64,000 nt of DNA from assembly GCF_030817655.1 (NCBI RefSeq), contig NZ_JAUSZM010000003.1, positions 1,674,001-1,738,000 on the forward strand, written 5' to 3'. Position 1 is the stretch's first letter. Each line of letters begins with the position of its first letter. The translations under genes were made by a program, and so were the position numbers. The stretch is from Streptomyces sp. V4I2 (GTDB lineage: Bacteria; Actinomycetota; Actinomycetes; Streptomycetales; Streptomycetaceae). This document shows positions 26,737 through 34,739 of the stretch, piece after piece. A model generated the notes under the pieces. That model searched no databases, was not told the DNA's origin, and worked only from the letters and a program-made list of their open reading frames with translations.

Positions 26737-27975
26737 ATGGCAGGCAACTCGGACCCGCTCTCGCCGCGGGCCAAGATCGCCGTGACCGCGGGCAAGGCGG
26801 TCGCGGCGGCATCGCGCGCCGCGGGGCGCGGCAGCGGTTCCGTGATCGGCGGCCGGGTGGCACTCAAGCTCGACCCCGACCTTCTCGCCCGGCTCGCCCA
26901 GAACCTGGACGTCGTCCTCGTCTCGGCCACCAACGGCAAGACCACGACCACCCGCCTGATCGCCGAGGCGCTGCGGGCCGCGGGACCGGTGGTCTCCAAC
27001 GCGCTCGGCGCCAACATGCCGGCCGGCATCACCTCGGCGCTCGCGGGCAGCTCGGACGCGCGGTACGGCGTCATCGAGGTCGACGAGAAGTACCTCGCGG
27101 GCGTCGCCCGGGACACCGACCCGAAGTGCATCGCCCTGCTCAACCTCTCCCGCGACCAGCTCGACCGGGCCGCCGAGACCCGCATGCTCGCGGAGAACTG
27201 GCGCGAGGGTCTGGCCGGTTCGAAGGCCGTGATCATCGCCAACGCGGACGACCCGCTGGTGGTGTGGGCCGCGTCCTCCTCCCCCAACGTGATCTGGGTC
27301 GCCGCGGGTCAGATGTGGAAGGACGACGCCTGGTCCTGCCCGTCCTGCGGTGGCGTGATGCAGCGTCCGGGCGACGACTGGTTCTGCGGCGAGTGCGGCT
27401 TCCGCCGGCCGACGCCGAGCTGGGCGCTGTCCGGCGACCATGTCCTGGATCCGCACGGCTCCGCCTGGCCGATCCACCTTCAGCTGCCGGGCCGTGCCAA
27501 CAAGGCCAACGCCGCTTCCTCGGCCGCCGTCGCCGCCGTCTTCGGCGTGCCGCCGCAGGTCGCCCTGGAACGCATGTACCAGGTGCAGGCGGTGGCCGGC
27601 CGGTACGACGTCGTGCAGTTCATGGAGCGCGACCTCCGACTGCTGCTCGCGAAGAACCCCGCCGGCTGGCTCGAAACGTTCAGCCTGATCGATCCGCCGC
27701 CGACCCCGGTGATCCTCTCGGTGAACGCGCGCGGCGCGGACGGCACCGACACCTCCTGGCTGTGGGACGTCGACTACACGCGGCTGACCGGCCACCCGAT
27801 CTGCGTCGTCGGCGACCGCAAGCTGGACCTCGCGGTACGTCTGGAGGTGGCGGGCCAGCACTTCCAGGTCTGCGAGAACCTCGACCAGGCCGTGCAGCTG
27901 AGCCCGCCGGGCCGCATCGAGGTCATCGCCAACTACACCGCCTTCCAGGACCTGCGCCGCCGCGTCGGCAACTGA
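26737..27975 (+). CDS. murT: Lipid II isoglutaminyl synthase, MurT subunit
   Basis: This 412-residue Mur-ligase-like protein has an ATP-binding P-loop (SATNGKTTTTRL near 63-74) and a four-cysteine zinc ribbon (CPSCGG then FCGECGF near 204-227) characteristic of MurT. With GatD it amidates the alpha-carboxyl of D-Glu in lipid II to D-iso-glutamine, which is needed for peptidoglycan cross-linking. GatD follows 24 bases downstream. ATG at 26737 follows AAGGAGG. Confidence 0.95.
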   Translation: MAGNSDPLSPRAKIAVTAGKAVAAASRAAGRGSGSVIGGRVALKLDPDLLARLAQNLDVVLVSATNGKTTTTRLIAEALRAAGPVVSNALGANMPAGITSALAGSSDARYGVIEVDEKYLAGVARDTDPKCIALLNLSRDQLDRAAETRMLAENWREGLAGSKAVIIANADDPLVVWAASSSPNVIWVAAGQMWKDDAWSCPSCGGVMQRPGDDWFCGECGFRRPTPSWALSGDHVLDPHGSAWPIHLQLPGRANKANAASSAAVAAVFGVPPQVALERMYQVQAVAGRYDVVQFMERDLRLLLAKNPAGWLETFSLIDPPPTPVILSVNARGADGTDTSWLWDVDYTRLTGHPICVVGDRKLDLAVRLEVAGQHFQVCENLDQAVQLSPPGRIEVIANYTAFQDLRRRVGN

Positions 27976-27999
27976 GCACCGGACTTTCAGGGGACTTTT

Positions 28000-28728
28000 G
28001 TGAGCGACAACCAACTGCGGATCGTCTGGATCTATCCCGACCTGCTCAGCACGTACGGCGACCAGGGCAACGCCCTGGTCGTGGAGCGCCGGGCCCGGCA
28101 GCGCCGCCTCGACGTGGCCCGGCTCGACGTGCGCAGCGACCAGCCGATCCCGACCTCCGGCGACATCTACCTGATCGGCGGCGGCGAGGACCGGCCGCAG
28201 CGGCTCGCGGCCGAGCGGCTGCGCCGGGACGGCGGTCTGCACCGGGCCGTCGAGAACGGCGCGATCGTCTTCTCGGTGTGCGCCGGCTACCAGATCCTCG
28301 GCCACGAGTTCATCAACGACCTCGGCCAGCGCGAGCCCGGCCTCGGCCTGCTCGACGTGGTCTCCACGCGCGGCGAGGGCGACCGGTGCGTCGGTGACGT
28401 GCTCGCCGACATCGACCCTCGCCTGGGCATGCCCCCGCTGACCGGCTTCGAGAACCACCAGGGCGTCACCCACCTCGGTCCCACCGCCCGCCCGTTCGCC
28501 CAGGTCCGCCTCGGCAAGGGCAACGGGACGGGTGACGGCACGGAGGGGGCGTACAACGACACGGTCTTCGGTACGTACATGCACGGTCCCGTGCTCGCGC
28601 GCAATCCGCTGATCGCCGACCTGCTGCTGAAGCTGGCGCTCGATGTCAACGCGCTGCCGCCGACCGACGACCGGTGGTACGAGGCGCTCCGCAACGAGCG
28701 CATCGCGGCGGCGCAGCAACCTGCCTGA
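28000..28728 (+). CDS. gatD: Lipid II isoglutaminyl synthase, glutamine amidotransferase GatD
   Basis: The 242-residue class I-like (CobB/CobQ type) glutaminase supplies ammonia to MurT. Catalytic C94 (FSVCAGYQ) and H195 (TYMHGPVL) are present; C94 is the same number as in S. aureus GatD. GTG at 28000 is 24 bases after murT, so they form one operon. The 178-base gap to pfkA probably holds a separate promoter. Confidence 0.95.
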   Translation: MSDNQLRIVWIYPDLLSTYGDQGNALVVERRARQRRLDVARLDVRSDQPIPTSGDIYLIGGGEDRPQRLAAERLRRDGGLHRAVENGAIVFSVCAGYQILGHEFINDLGQREPGLGLLDVVSTRGEGDRCVGDVLADIDPRLGMPPLTGFENHQGVTHLGPTARPFAQVRLGKGNGTGDGTEGAYNDTVFGTYMHGPVLARNPLIADLLLKLALDVNALPPTDDRWYEALRNERIAAAQQPA

Positions 28729-28857
28729 CATCCGGGGTCCAGCCTGCCGTAACCAGCCCGTCTGACGGCCCGTCCGCACAGGTGAGCGGGGTCGTCCAGC
28801 AGGCGGACGCACGATGCGCCCCCGCCCCCTCCTGCCGTTAGGGTGGCGGGGATCGAG

Positions 28858-28875
28858 CCGGACAATGTGGTCCGG
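28858..28875. promoter_or_regulatory. Inverted repeat upstream of pfkA
   Basis: CCGGAC-AATGTG-GTCCGG is a perfect 6-bp inverted repeat 31 bases before the pfkA start and may be a regulator site. The binding protein is unknown. Confidence 0.4.
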
Positions 28876-28906
28876 ATCCGGCCCCCTCGAGAAGGTATTC
28901 CGGGCT

Positions 28907-29932
28907 ATGCGCATTGGTGTCCTCACGTCCGGCGGCGACTGCCCCGGCCTGAACGCCGTCATCCGGTCCGTCGTGCACCGCGCCGTCGTGGACCACGGCG
29001 ACGAGGTCATCGGTTTCCGGGACGGCTGGAAGGGCCTCCTGGAGTGCGACTACCTCAAGCTCGACCTCGACGCGGTGAGCGGCATCCTGGCCCGCGGCGG
29101 CACGATCCTCGGCTCCTCCCGGGTCCAGCCCTCCCATCTGCGGGACGGCGTGGAGCGGGCCCGGGGCCACGTCGAGGAGCTGGGCCTCGACGCGATCATC
29201 CCCATCGGCGGCGAGGGCACGCTCAAGGCGGCCCGGCTGATGTCGGACAACGGTCTGCCCATCGTGGGCGTGCCGAAGACCATCGACAACGACATCGCGG
29301 GCACCGACGTGACCTTCGGCTTCGACACGGCCGTCGGCGTCGCGACGGAGGCGCTGGACCGGCTGAAGACCACCGCCGAGTCCCACCAGCGTGTGCTGGT
29401 CGTCGAGGTCATGGGGCGCCACACCGGCTGGATAGCGCTGCACTCCGGCATGGCGGCGGGCGCGCACGCCATCGTCGTACCGGAACGGCCCTTCGACATC
29501 GAGGAGTTGACCGCGAAGGTCGGCGAGCGGTTCGAGGCGGGGAAGCGGTTCGCGATCGTCGTCGCGGCGGAGGGGGCCAAGCCTCGGCCCGGCAGCATGA
29601 GCTTCGACGAGGGCGCCAAGGACATCTACGGGCACGAGCGCTTCGCCGGGATAGCGCGGCAGCTGTCCATCGAGCTGGAGCAGCGGCTGGGCAAGGAAGC
29701 GCGGCCGGTGATACTCGGGCATGTGCAGCGGGGCGGGACGCCCACCGCGTACGACCGGGTGCTGGCCACGCGGTTCGGGTGGCATGCGGTGGAGGCCGTG
29801 CATCGCGGCCAGTTCGGTCGGATGACCGCGCTTCGGGGGACCGACATCGTGATGGTGTCGCTCGCCGATGCTGTGGAGACCTTGAAGACGGTTCCTGCGG
29901 AGCGGTACGAAGAGGCCGAGTGCGTTCTGTGA
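28907..29932 (+). CDS. pfkA: 6-phosphofructokinase
   Basis: The 341-residue PfkA-family enzyme phosphorylates fructose-6-phosphate in glycolysis. GGDCPGLNAVIR is at the N-terminus. GGEGT (Gly in the ATP-type 104 position) and PKTIDND (Lys in the 124 position) appear together, the combination typical of actinobacterial PFKs, so phosphoryl-donor choice cannot be settled by the simple rule. EVMGRHTGW and HVQRGG complete the signature. S. coelicolor has three such genes; from memory the neighbourhood fits pfkA3. ATG at 28907 follows GAGAAGG. Confidence 0.94.
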   Translation: MRIGVLTSGGDCPGLNAVIRSVVHRAVVDHGDEVIGFRDGWKGLLECDYLKLDLDAVSGILARGGTILGSSRVQPSHLRDGVERARGHVEELGLDAIIPIGGEGTLKAARLMSDNGLPIVGVPKTIDNDIAGTDVTFGFDTAVGVATEALDRLKTTAESHQRVLVVEVMGRHTGWIALHSGMAAGAHAIVVPERPFDIEELTAKVGERFEAGKRFAIVVAAEGAKPRPGSMSFDEGAKDIYGHERFAGIARQLSIELEQRLGKEARPVILGHVQRGGTPTAYDRVLATRFGWHAVEAVHRGQFGRMTALRGTDIVMVSLADAVETLKTVPAERYEEAECVL

Positions 29933-29934
29933 TT

Positions 29935-29970
29935 CGCGGGCTGCGGGAGCGTCGTGGCTGGTCGCGCCTC
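29935..29970. repeat. Partial copy of a dispersed intergenic repeat
   Basis: The segment with GCGGGCTGCGGG and TGGCTGGTCGCGCC directly after pfkA resembles the left half of the element at 25975-26040. It looks truncated and runs into the pfkA terminator. Confidence 0.45.
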
Positions 29971-29981
29971 TAGGGAGCTGC

Positions 29982-30015
29982 ACTGCCCCCGGTGACATTG
30001 GTCGCCGGGGGCAGT
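29982..30015. terminator. Intrinsic terminator of pfkA
   Basis: The 15-base arms ACTGCCCCCGGTGAC (29982-29996) and GTCGCCGGGGGCAGT (30001-30015) pair around a 4-base loop with one G-T wobble, 50 bases after the pfkA stop. Confidence 0.85.
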
Positions 30016-30069
30016 TCTACTCTGGGGGCGGACAGACGCGTACAACCCCCACGAATCAGGAGCCGTTGG

Positions 30070-31020
30070 ATGGATCACAGCGGGCACGGCATGACCATGG
30101 ATCTGCCGCCGTTCACGCTGGGGCGGGGTCTTCAGTGGTCGGCCGACCCGTTCTTCCTGGTGGCCTGCGTGGTGGGGCTCGCGCTGTACGGGTGGGGGGT
30201 CGTGCGGTTGCGGCGGCGCGGGGACGCCTGGCCGGTGGGGCGGACGATCGCGTACGTCGTGGGAGTGCTGTCCATAGGGCTCGTGATGTGCACCCGGCTG
30301 AACGACTACGGGATGGTCATGTTCAGCGTGCACATGGTGCAGCACATGGTGATCAGCATGCTGTCGCCGATCCTGCTGCTGCTCGGCGCGCCCGTCACGC
30401 TGGCACTGCGTGCGCTGCCGCCCGCGGCCAGGGGCCGCAAGGGGCCGCGCGAGGTGCTGCTGATGTTCCTGCACAGCCGGTACATGCGGATCATCACGCA
30501 CCCGGCGTTCACCATCCCGCTGTTCATCGCGAGCCTGTACGCGCTGTACTTCACGCCGATCTTCGACTTCCTGATGGGCTCCAAGACCGGGCACATCGCG
30601 ATGATGGTGCACTTCCTCGCCGTCGGTTTCGTGTTCTTCTGGCCCATCATGGGCGTGGACCCGGGCCCCAACCGGCCCGGCTACCTGATGCGGATGCTGG
30701 AGCTGTTCGCGGGCATGCCGTTCCACGCGTTCTTCGGCATCGCGCTGATGATGGCGTCCGAGCCGATGGTGGAGACGTTCAAGAACCCGCCCGCCTCGCT
30801 CGGCATCGACGCGCTCTCCGACCAGAACGCGGCCGGCGGCATCGCGTGGGCGTTCAGTGAGATCCCGTCCGTCCTGGTGCTGATCGCCCTGTTGTTCCAG
30901 TGGTACAGCTCCGAGCAGCGGCAGGCCAAGCGCGAGGACCGGGCCGCCGACCGGGACGGCGACAGGGAACTCGAGGCATACAACGCCTATTTGGCCTCAT
31001 TGAACACACGCGGGCGTTGA
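30070..31020 (+). CDS. CtaG-like cytochrome c oxidase assembly membrane protein
   Basis: The 316-residue protein has a His/Met-rich N-terminus (MDHSGHGMTMDLPP) and about seven hydrophobic segments, matching the caa3-CtaG family that helps copper insertion into cytochrome c oxidase. Conserved His residues lie in VHMVQHMV near 95 and MVHFLAVGFVFFWP near 180. The charged tail (QRQAKREDRAADRDGDRE) is cytoplasmic. ATG at 30070 is preceded by GGAGCC. No oxidase genes are adjacent, so its partner lies elsewhere. Confidence 0.85.
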   Translation: MDHSGHGMTMDLPPFTLGRGLQWSADPFFLVACVVGLALYGWGVVRLRRRGDAWPVGRTIAYVVGVLSIGLVMCTRLNDYGMVMFSVHMVQHMVISMLSPILLLLGAPVTLALRALPPAARGRKGPREVLLMFLHSRYMRIITHPAFTIPLFIASLYALYFTPIFDFLMGSKTGHIAMMVHFLAVGFVFFWPIMGVDPGPNRPGYLMRMLELFAGMPFHAFFGIALMMASEPMVETFKNPPASLGIDALSDQNAAGGIAWAFSEIPSVLVLIALLFQWYSSEQRQAKREDRAADRDGDRELEAYNAYLASLNTRGR

Positions 31021-31077
31021 AAGGCTTCTTATTCAGTAGCATGAAGCGCTATGGGGGAACCGCCGGGGGGAGCGGTG

Positions 31078-32589
31078 ATGACACATCGCGCATTTATGCA
31101 AAGGGCCGGGAAAAGGATTGCCTGCTTCCTGGTTTTCGTTCTCGCGCTGACCGGCTGCGACCGCGAGACGCCGTTGACGGTGGTGAAGGCGGTCGCCGCG
31201 GGCGTGCCCTCGCTGGCCCCGTTCTTCGACGAGAACAGCGGTCTTGGCCGGGATGCCCAGGTCCGGTCGCGGACCGTGCACAGCGGCCTGCAGCAGGGGG
31301 ACACACCCGGTCTGTACGGGGGTTCGAAACAGCCGACGATCTGTGACGTCGACCGGCTCGAACAGTTTCTCACCGATCCCGCGAACGACCGGAAGGCACA
31401 GGCGTGGGCGCGTGCCCTGGAGATCTCGAAGCACGAGATTCCGGATTATCTGGAACGACTCACACCTGTTCTGCTGCGTCACGACACTCTCGTGAAGAAC
31501 CACGACTACAAAAAGGGAAAGGCCGTCCCCTACGACTCGTTGCTCCAGGCGGGCATCGCGATTCTCGCGGATCAGCAGGGACAGCCGGCCGTGAAGTGCT
31601 CGTGCGGAAATCCGCTGCGGCCTTTCGAGGGTGACACGAGCCGGATCTCGGTCGAGTTCGAGGGCGGCAACGAGAAATGGCAGGGATACGAGCGTTCCCA
31701 GGTGGTGGCCGTGCGGCCCGCGCCCCGGACGCTGGAGCGGATCGCCCTGGTCGACGTCCAGGAACCCGAGCGGGGCATCAACCGGCCGGTCGGCACGACG
31801 GGCGAGGACGATGCCACCTTCGACACCCGGAAGCGGCGCGCGGTGCCGAACCTCGCCGGGACGACGTTCGGGCAGGCGAGCCGGCAACTGGCCGACACGG
31901 GGCTGGCGGCCGGGTACGACGGCAAGGGGCTGCCGCCGGACGGTGCCAGGGTCACCGCGACCGATCCGCCGGCGGGGAGCGAGCTGCGCTTCGGGGAGTA
32001 CGTGAGGCTGAGCGTGGCCCGGGATCAGTCCGGCGGGGGCGGGTCCGGCAGTACGTCCGGGGGCACGTCGGACGGTACGTCCGGGGGCACGTCGGACGGT
32101 ACGTCCGGTGGGTCCACCGCTCCGCCGACACCGCCGAGGTCGTCCGGGCCCTCCGGGTCGGCCGGCACACCGTCGTCGTCGAGCAGTGGGCCTGGGGGAT
32201 CTCCTTCCGCGCCCTCGTCCGGTGCGTCGTCCGGTTCGGGGTCGCCAGGTGGTTCGGGCTCGCCCGGGTCGAGCCCGCCGTCGAGCTCCGCGCCGCCCTC
32301 GTCGAGCCCGCCGAGCAGCTCGGCGCCGGACACCGACACCTCATCGAGTCGGCCGCCCAGCTCGGCGCCACCGTCGACGAGCGCGCCGCCGCCTCCCCCT
32401 CCGCCGCCGCCGCCGCCTCCGCCTCCGCCTCCTCCCCCGGACCCTCCGACCAGTTCGCCGCCGACCAGTGATCCGGTCACCAGCAGTGCGCCGCCTCCGA
32501 CCAGCGCGCCCGTCACCAGCGAACCGGCCGCCAGCGAGCCGGCCACGAGCGCCCCGGCGGGCAGTGCATCCGCCGGTGCGACCACGTAG
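31078..32589 (+). CDS. PASTA-domain lipoprotein with Ser/Pro-rich tail (DUF6777-like)
   Basis: This 503-residue exported protein has a lipobox (LALTGC, Cys near residue 27), then a domain resembling DUF6777 (TPGLYGGSKQPTICDVDRLE, and KCSCGNPLRPF). One PASTA repeat follows near 255-325 (VPNLAGTTFGQASRQLADTG). The last 170 residues are Gly/Ser/Thr then poly-Pro (about 18 consecutive prolines). PASTA modules bind muropeptides or wall polymers. The kinase gene follows 22 bases downstream, suggesting an envelope signalling pair. Starts at GTG 31075 and ATG 31051 are possible; ATG 31078 follows a GGGGGG run. The tail needs EF-P for translation. Confidence 0.75.
   Translation: MTHRAFMQRAGKRIACFLVFVLALTGCDRETPLTVVKAVAAGVPSLAPFFDENSGLGRDAQVRSRTVHSGLQQGDTPGLYGGSKQPTICDVDRLEQFLTDPANDRKAQAWARALEISKHEIPDYLERLTPVLLRHDTLVKNHDYKKGKAVPYDSLLQAGIAILADQQGQPAVKCSCGNPLRPFEGDTSRISVEFEGGNEKWQGYERSQVVAVRPAPRTLERIALVDVQEPERGINRPVGTTGEDDATFDTRKRRAVPNLAGTTFGQASRQLADTGLAAGYDGKGLPPDGARVTATDPPAGSELRFGEYVRLSVARDQSGGGGSGSTSGGTSDGTSGGTSDGTSGGSTAPPTPPRSSGPSGSAGTPSSSSSGPGGSPSAPSSGASSGSGSPGGSGSPGSSPPSSSAPPSSSPPSSSAPDTDTSSSRPPSSAPPSTSAPPPPPPPPPPPPPPPPPPDPPTSSPPTSDPVTSSAPPPTSAPVTSEPAASEPATSAPAGSASAGATT
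32053..32108. repeat. 24-bp tandem repeat within the lipoprotein gene
   Basis: Two perfect 24-base copies and a partial third copy (ACGTCCGGGGGCACGTCGG plus ACGGT) encode Gly/Ser/Thr linker residues. The unit length preserves the frame, so copy-number change would only lengthen the linker. Confidence 0.85.
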
Positions 32590-32611
32590 CCGCAGAACCG
32601 GGAGTCACCGG

Positions 32612-34537
32612 ATGCCTTCAGGATCACCGACGTCGGGAGTGGGCCGGGTCATCGCCGGCCGCTATCTGCTGCTGAACCGGCTCGGCAGCGGCGGCATGGG
32701 CCATGTGTGGCTCGCCCACGACCAGAGACTCGCCTGCGAGGTCGCGCTCAAGGAGATCGTGTTCCGCGACCCGGTGGAGGCCGGTCACGACCGGGAGGCA
32801 CGGGTCGCCCGGGCCCGTGCCGAGGCCCGGCACGCGGCCGGGCTGCGCGGTCATCCGCATGTGGTGACCGTGCACGACGTGCTCGAGCACGAGGGGCTGC
32901 CGTGGATCGTCATGGAGTACGTGGCGGGCGCGACCGACCTGCGTGAGCTGGTCGAGACCCGGGGGCCGCTCTCCCCCGCCGAGTGCGCCCGCGTCGGCCT
33001 CGCCGTGCTCGACGCGCTGACCGCGGGGCACCGGCGGGGCGTCATGCACAGGGACGTGAAACCGGCGAACATCCTGCTCGCGCCGGACCGCTCCGGGGCG
33101 CCGTACGGCCGTGTCCTGCTCACCGACTACGGCATCTCCGTGCAGCCGGACGCGGGCGAGACGCGCTACACGCTGGCGTCCGTGCTCGTGGGGACCGCCG
33201 GGTATCTGGCGCCGGAGCGGGCGACGGGCGGGGCACCCACGGCGGCCGCCGATCTGTTCTCGCTGGGCTGCACGCTCTACCACGCCGTCGAGGGCCGGGG
33301 TCCCTTCGAGCGGGAGTCGCATCTCGCCGAGGTGACCGCGGTGGTCATGGAGGAACCCCGTCCCGCCGTGCGGGCGGGGGCGCTGGAGCCCGTACTGGCC
33401 GCGCTGCTCGCGAAGGATCCCGGGCAGCGGCTGTCGGCGGCTCAGGCGGAGGCGGCGCTGTCGCGGATCGTCGCGCCGCACGCCGAGGCGTACTCGCGGA
33501 CCCAGACCGACCTGGGGTCGCAGCCGCCCTGGGCGGGGGTACCCGCGCCGTCCGCGGGGCCGCACGGATTCGCGTCGCCGACCGCTGGTCCGCCGGGATT
33601 CGGTCCGAGCGGGGGGCCGCCCGGGCCGGACGTCTCCCCGGATCCGCACGGGTACTTCGGGCCGCCCCTCGCGCCCTCGCCGCCGGCCGCGCCGGTCAGG
33701 CGGCGACGCGAGCGCTCGCACGCCCTGCGGGCGGTCCTCGCGTGCGGTCTCGGCATGGTCCTCGCCCTGGGCGGCGTCTGGTACGCCCTCGCGGACCGGA
33801 CCACCACTGACGGGGGTGACGGGAGCGGGCCGCCGTACGGAGAGAGCGTGGGGCTGGCGAAGCCGCTGCGGGACGGCGACTGTGTGCTCGCCGACTGGGC
33901 GGGTGCCGAGCGCTTCCAGGGCACGCCCCGGCTGTCGGTGGATCCGACCTGCCGGGACCAGGCGCCGGACGGGCAGGTGCTGGCCTTCGTCGCGGCCGCG
34001 TCGGCGGACGAGGCGCGGCGGCTGGGGCCGGCGGCGTGCGAGGAGCGGACGCGGGAGGTCCGGGACAAGCTCGCGGACGTGCGGAGCTTCGCCGTCGTGC
34101 CGACGCCGGACGGTTTCGAGGCCGCCGGGCGGCGCACCGCCTGTCTGGTGCTGGGCGCGCACGGGCCGGTGTACGGGCCGCTGGGCGGCCACCGGAAGGC
34201 GGGCTCGGCGTTCGCGGACACGGCGACCATGCAGAAGCGGGACTGTCTGGACGTGCGCTCCAACCGGGACGCCCGGCTGGTGTCCTGCGAGGGGACGCAC
34301 GACGAGGAGGTGCTCGGATTCACCCGATTGGGCGCGGACGTCACGCTCGCCGAGGCGCGCACCGAGTCCGACGTGGCGTGCGGGCGGGCGGTGCCGCCGG
34401 CCGACTACGGCTTCGACCCGTCGGTGTACACGGCGGGCTCCTGGACGAGCGAGGGCCCCTGGAAGAACGGCACACATTTCGTCGTGTGCACCGTGCGGAG
34501 GCAGAACGGGGGCACCATGGAGGGGGACGAACCATGA
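32612..34537 (+). CDS. Membrane Ser/Thr protein kinase (PknB-like)
   Basis: This 641-residue kinase has a Gly-rich loop (RLGSGGMGHV), ATP-binding K47 (VALKEI), catalytic D148 (MHRDVKPANIL) and metal-binding D172, here in DYG instead of DFG. The activation segment ends in GTAGYLAPE. A Gly/Pro-rich linker leads to one transmembrane helix (near 375-397, LACGLGMVLALGGVWYAL) and an extracellular Cys-containing domain resembling septum-formation-type domains. ATG at 32612 follows GGGAG. It is probably cotranscribed with the PASTA lipoprotein before it and the tiny membrane protein after it; wall-stress sensing is inference. Confidence 0.9.
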   Translation: MPSGSPTSGVGRVIAGRYLLLNRLGSGGMGHVWLAHDQRLACEVALKEIVFRDPVEAGHDREARVARARAEARHAAGLRGHPHVVTVHDVLEHEGLPWIVMEYVAGATDLRELVETRGPLSPAECARVGLAVLDALTAGHRRGVMHRDVKPANILLAPDRSGAPYGRVLLTDYGISVQPDAGETRYTLASVLVGTAGYLAPERATGGAPTAAADLFSLGCTLYHAVEGRGPFERESHLAEVTAVVMEEPRPAVRAGALEPVLAALLAKDPGQRLSAAQAEAALSRIVAPHAEAYSRTQTDLGSQPPWAGVPAPSAGPHGFASPTAGPPGFGPSGGPPGPDVSPDPHGYFGPPLAPSPPAAPVRRRRERSHALRAVLACGLGMVLALGGVWYALADRTTTDGGDGSGPPYGESVGLAKPLRDGDCVLADWAGAERFQGTPRLSVDPTCRDQAPDGQVLAFVAAASADEARRLGPAACEERTREVRDKLADVRSFAVVPTPDGFEAAGRRTACLVLGAHGPVYGPLGGHRKAGSAFADTATMQKRDCLDVRSNRDARLVSCEGTHDEEVLGFTRLGADVTLAEARTESDVACGRAVPPADYGFDPSVYTAGSWTSEGPWKNGTHFVVCTVRRQNGGTMEGDEP

Positions 34538-34550
34538 GGAGGGTGTTGCG

Positions 34551-34721
34551 ATGCCCGGTTCCACGGACGGCTCGACCAGGACGATGGGGGTGCTCACCGT
34601 CGGCGGACTCGTCGCGGTGACCGCCTATACGGTGGCGCTCGGCAGTAACGGCTGGCTGTGGTTCGGCTGGGTCGTGCTGGGGCTGATCACCCTCGGGATG
34701 GTGGCCACCCGCAGTACATGA
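34551..34721 (+). CDS. Tiny membrane protein, 56 aa
   Basis: This short gene encodes a polar N-terminus (PGSTDGSTRT) and two hydrophobic stretches (VLTVGGLVAVTAYTVAL and LWFGWVVLGLITLGMVA). The ATG at 34551 has a good GAGGAGGG ribosome site and lies 13 bases after the kinase stop, which argues for a real third gene of the operon. Function is unknown; it could modulate the kinase. Confidence 0.7.
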   Translation: MPGSTDGSTRTMGVLTVGGLVAVTAYTVALGSNGWLWFGWVVLGLITLGMVATRST

Positions 34722-34739
34722 CGCACCGCCACATGATCC

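Noticed and set aside
26332..29010. An 892-codon open frame on the minus strand opposite murT, gatD and pfkA
   Set aside because: It is a shadow frame covering three well-identified genes, with low-complexity composition and no plausible start or family.
32053..32460. Regular repeats in the lipoprotein gene as a CRISPR array
   Set aside because: The repeats are contiguous without unique spacers, and they encode Gly/Ser/Thr linker and poly-Pro in frame.
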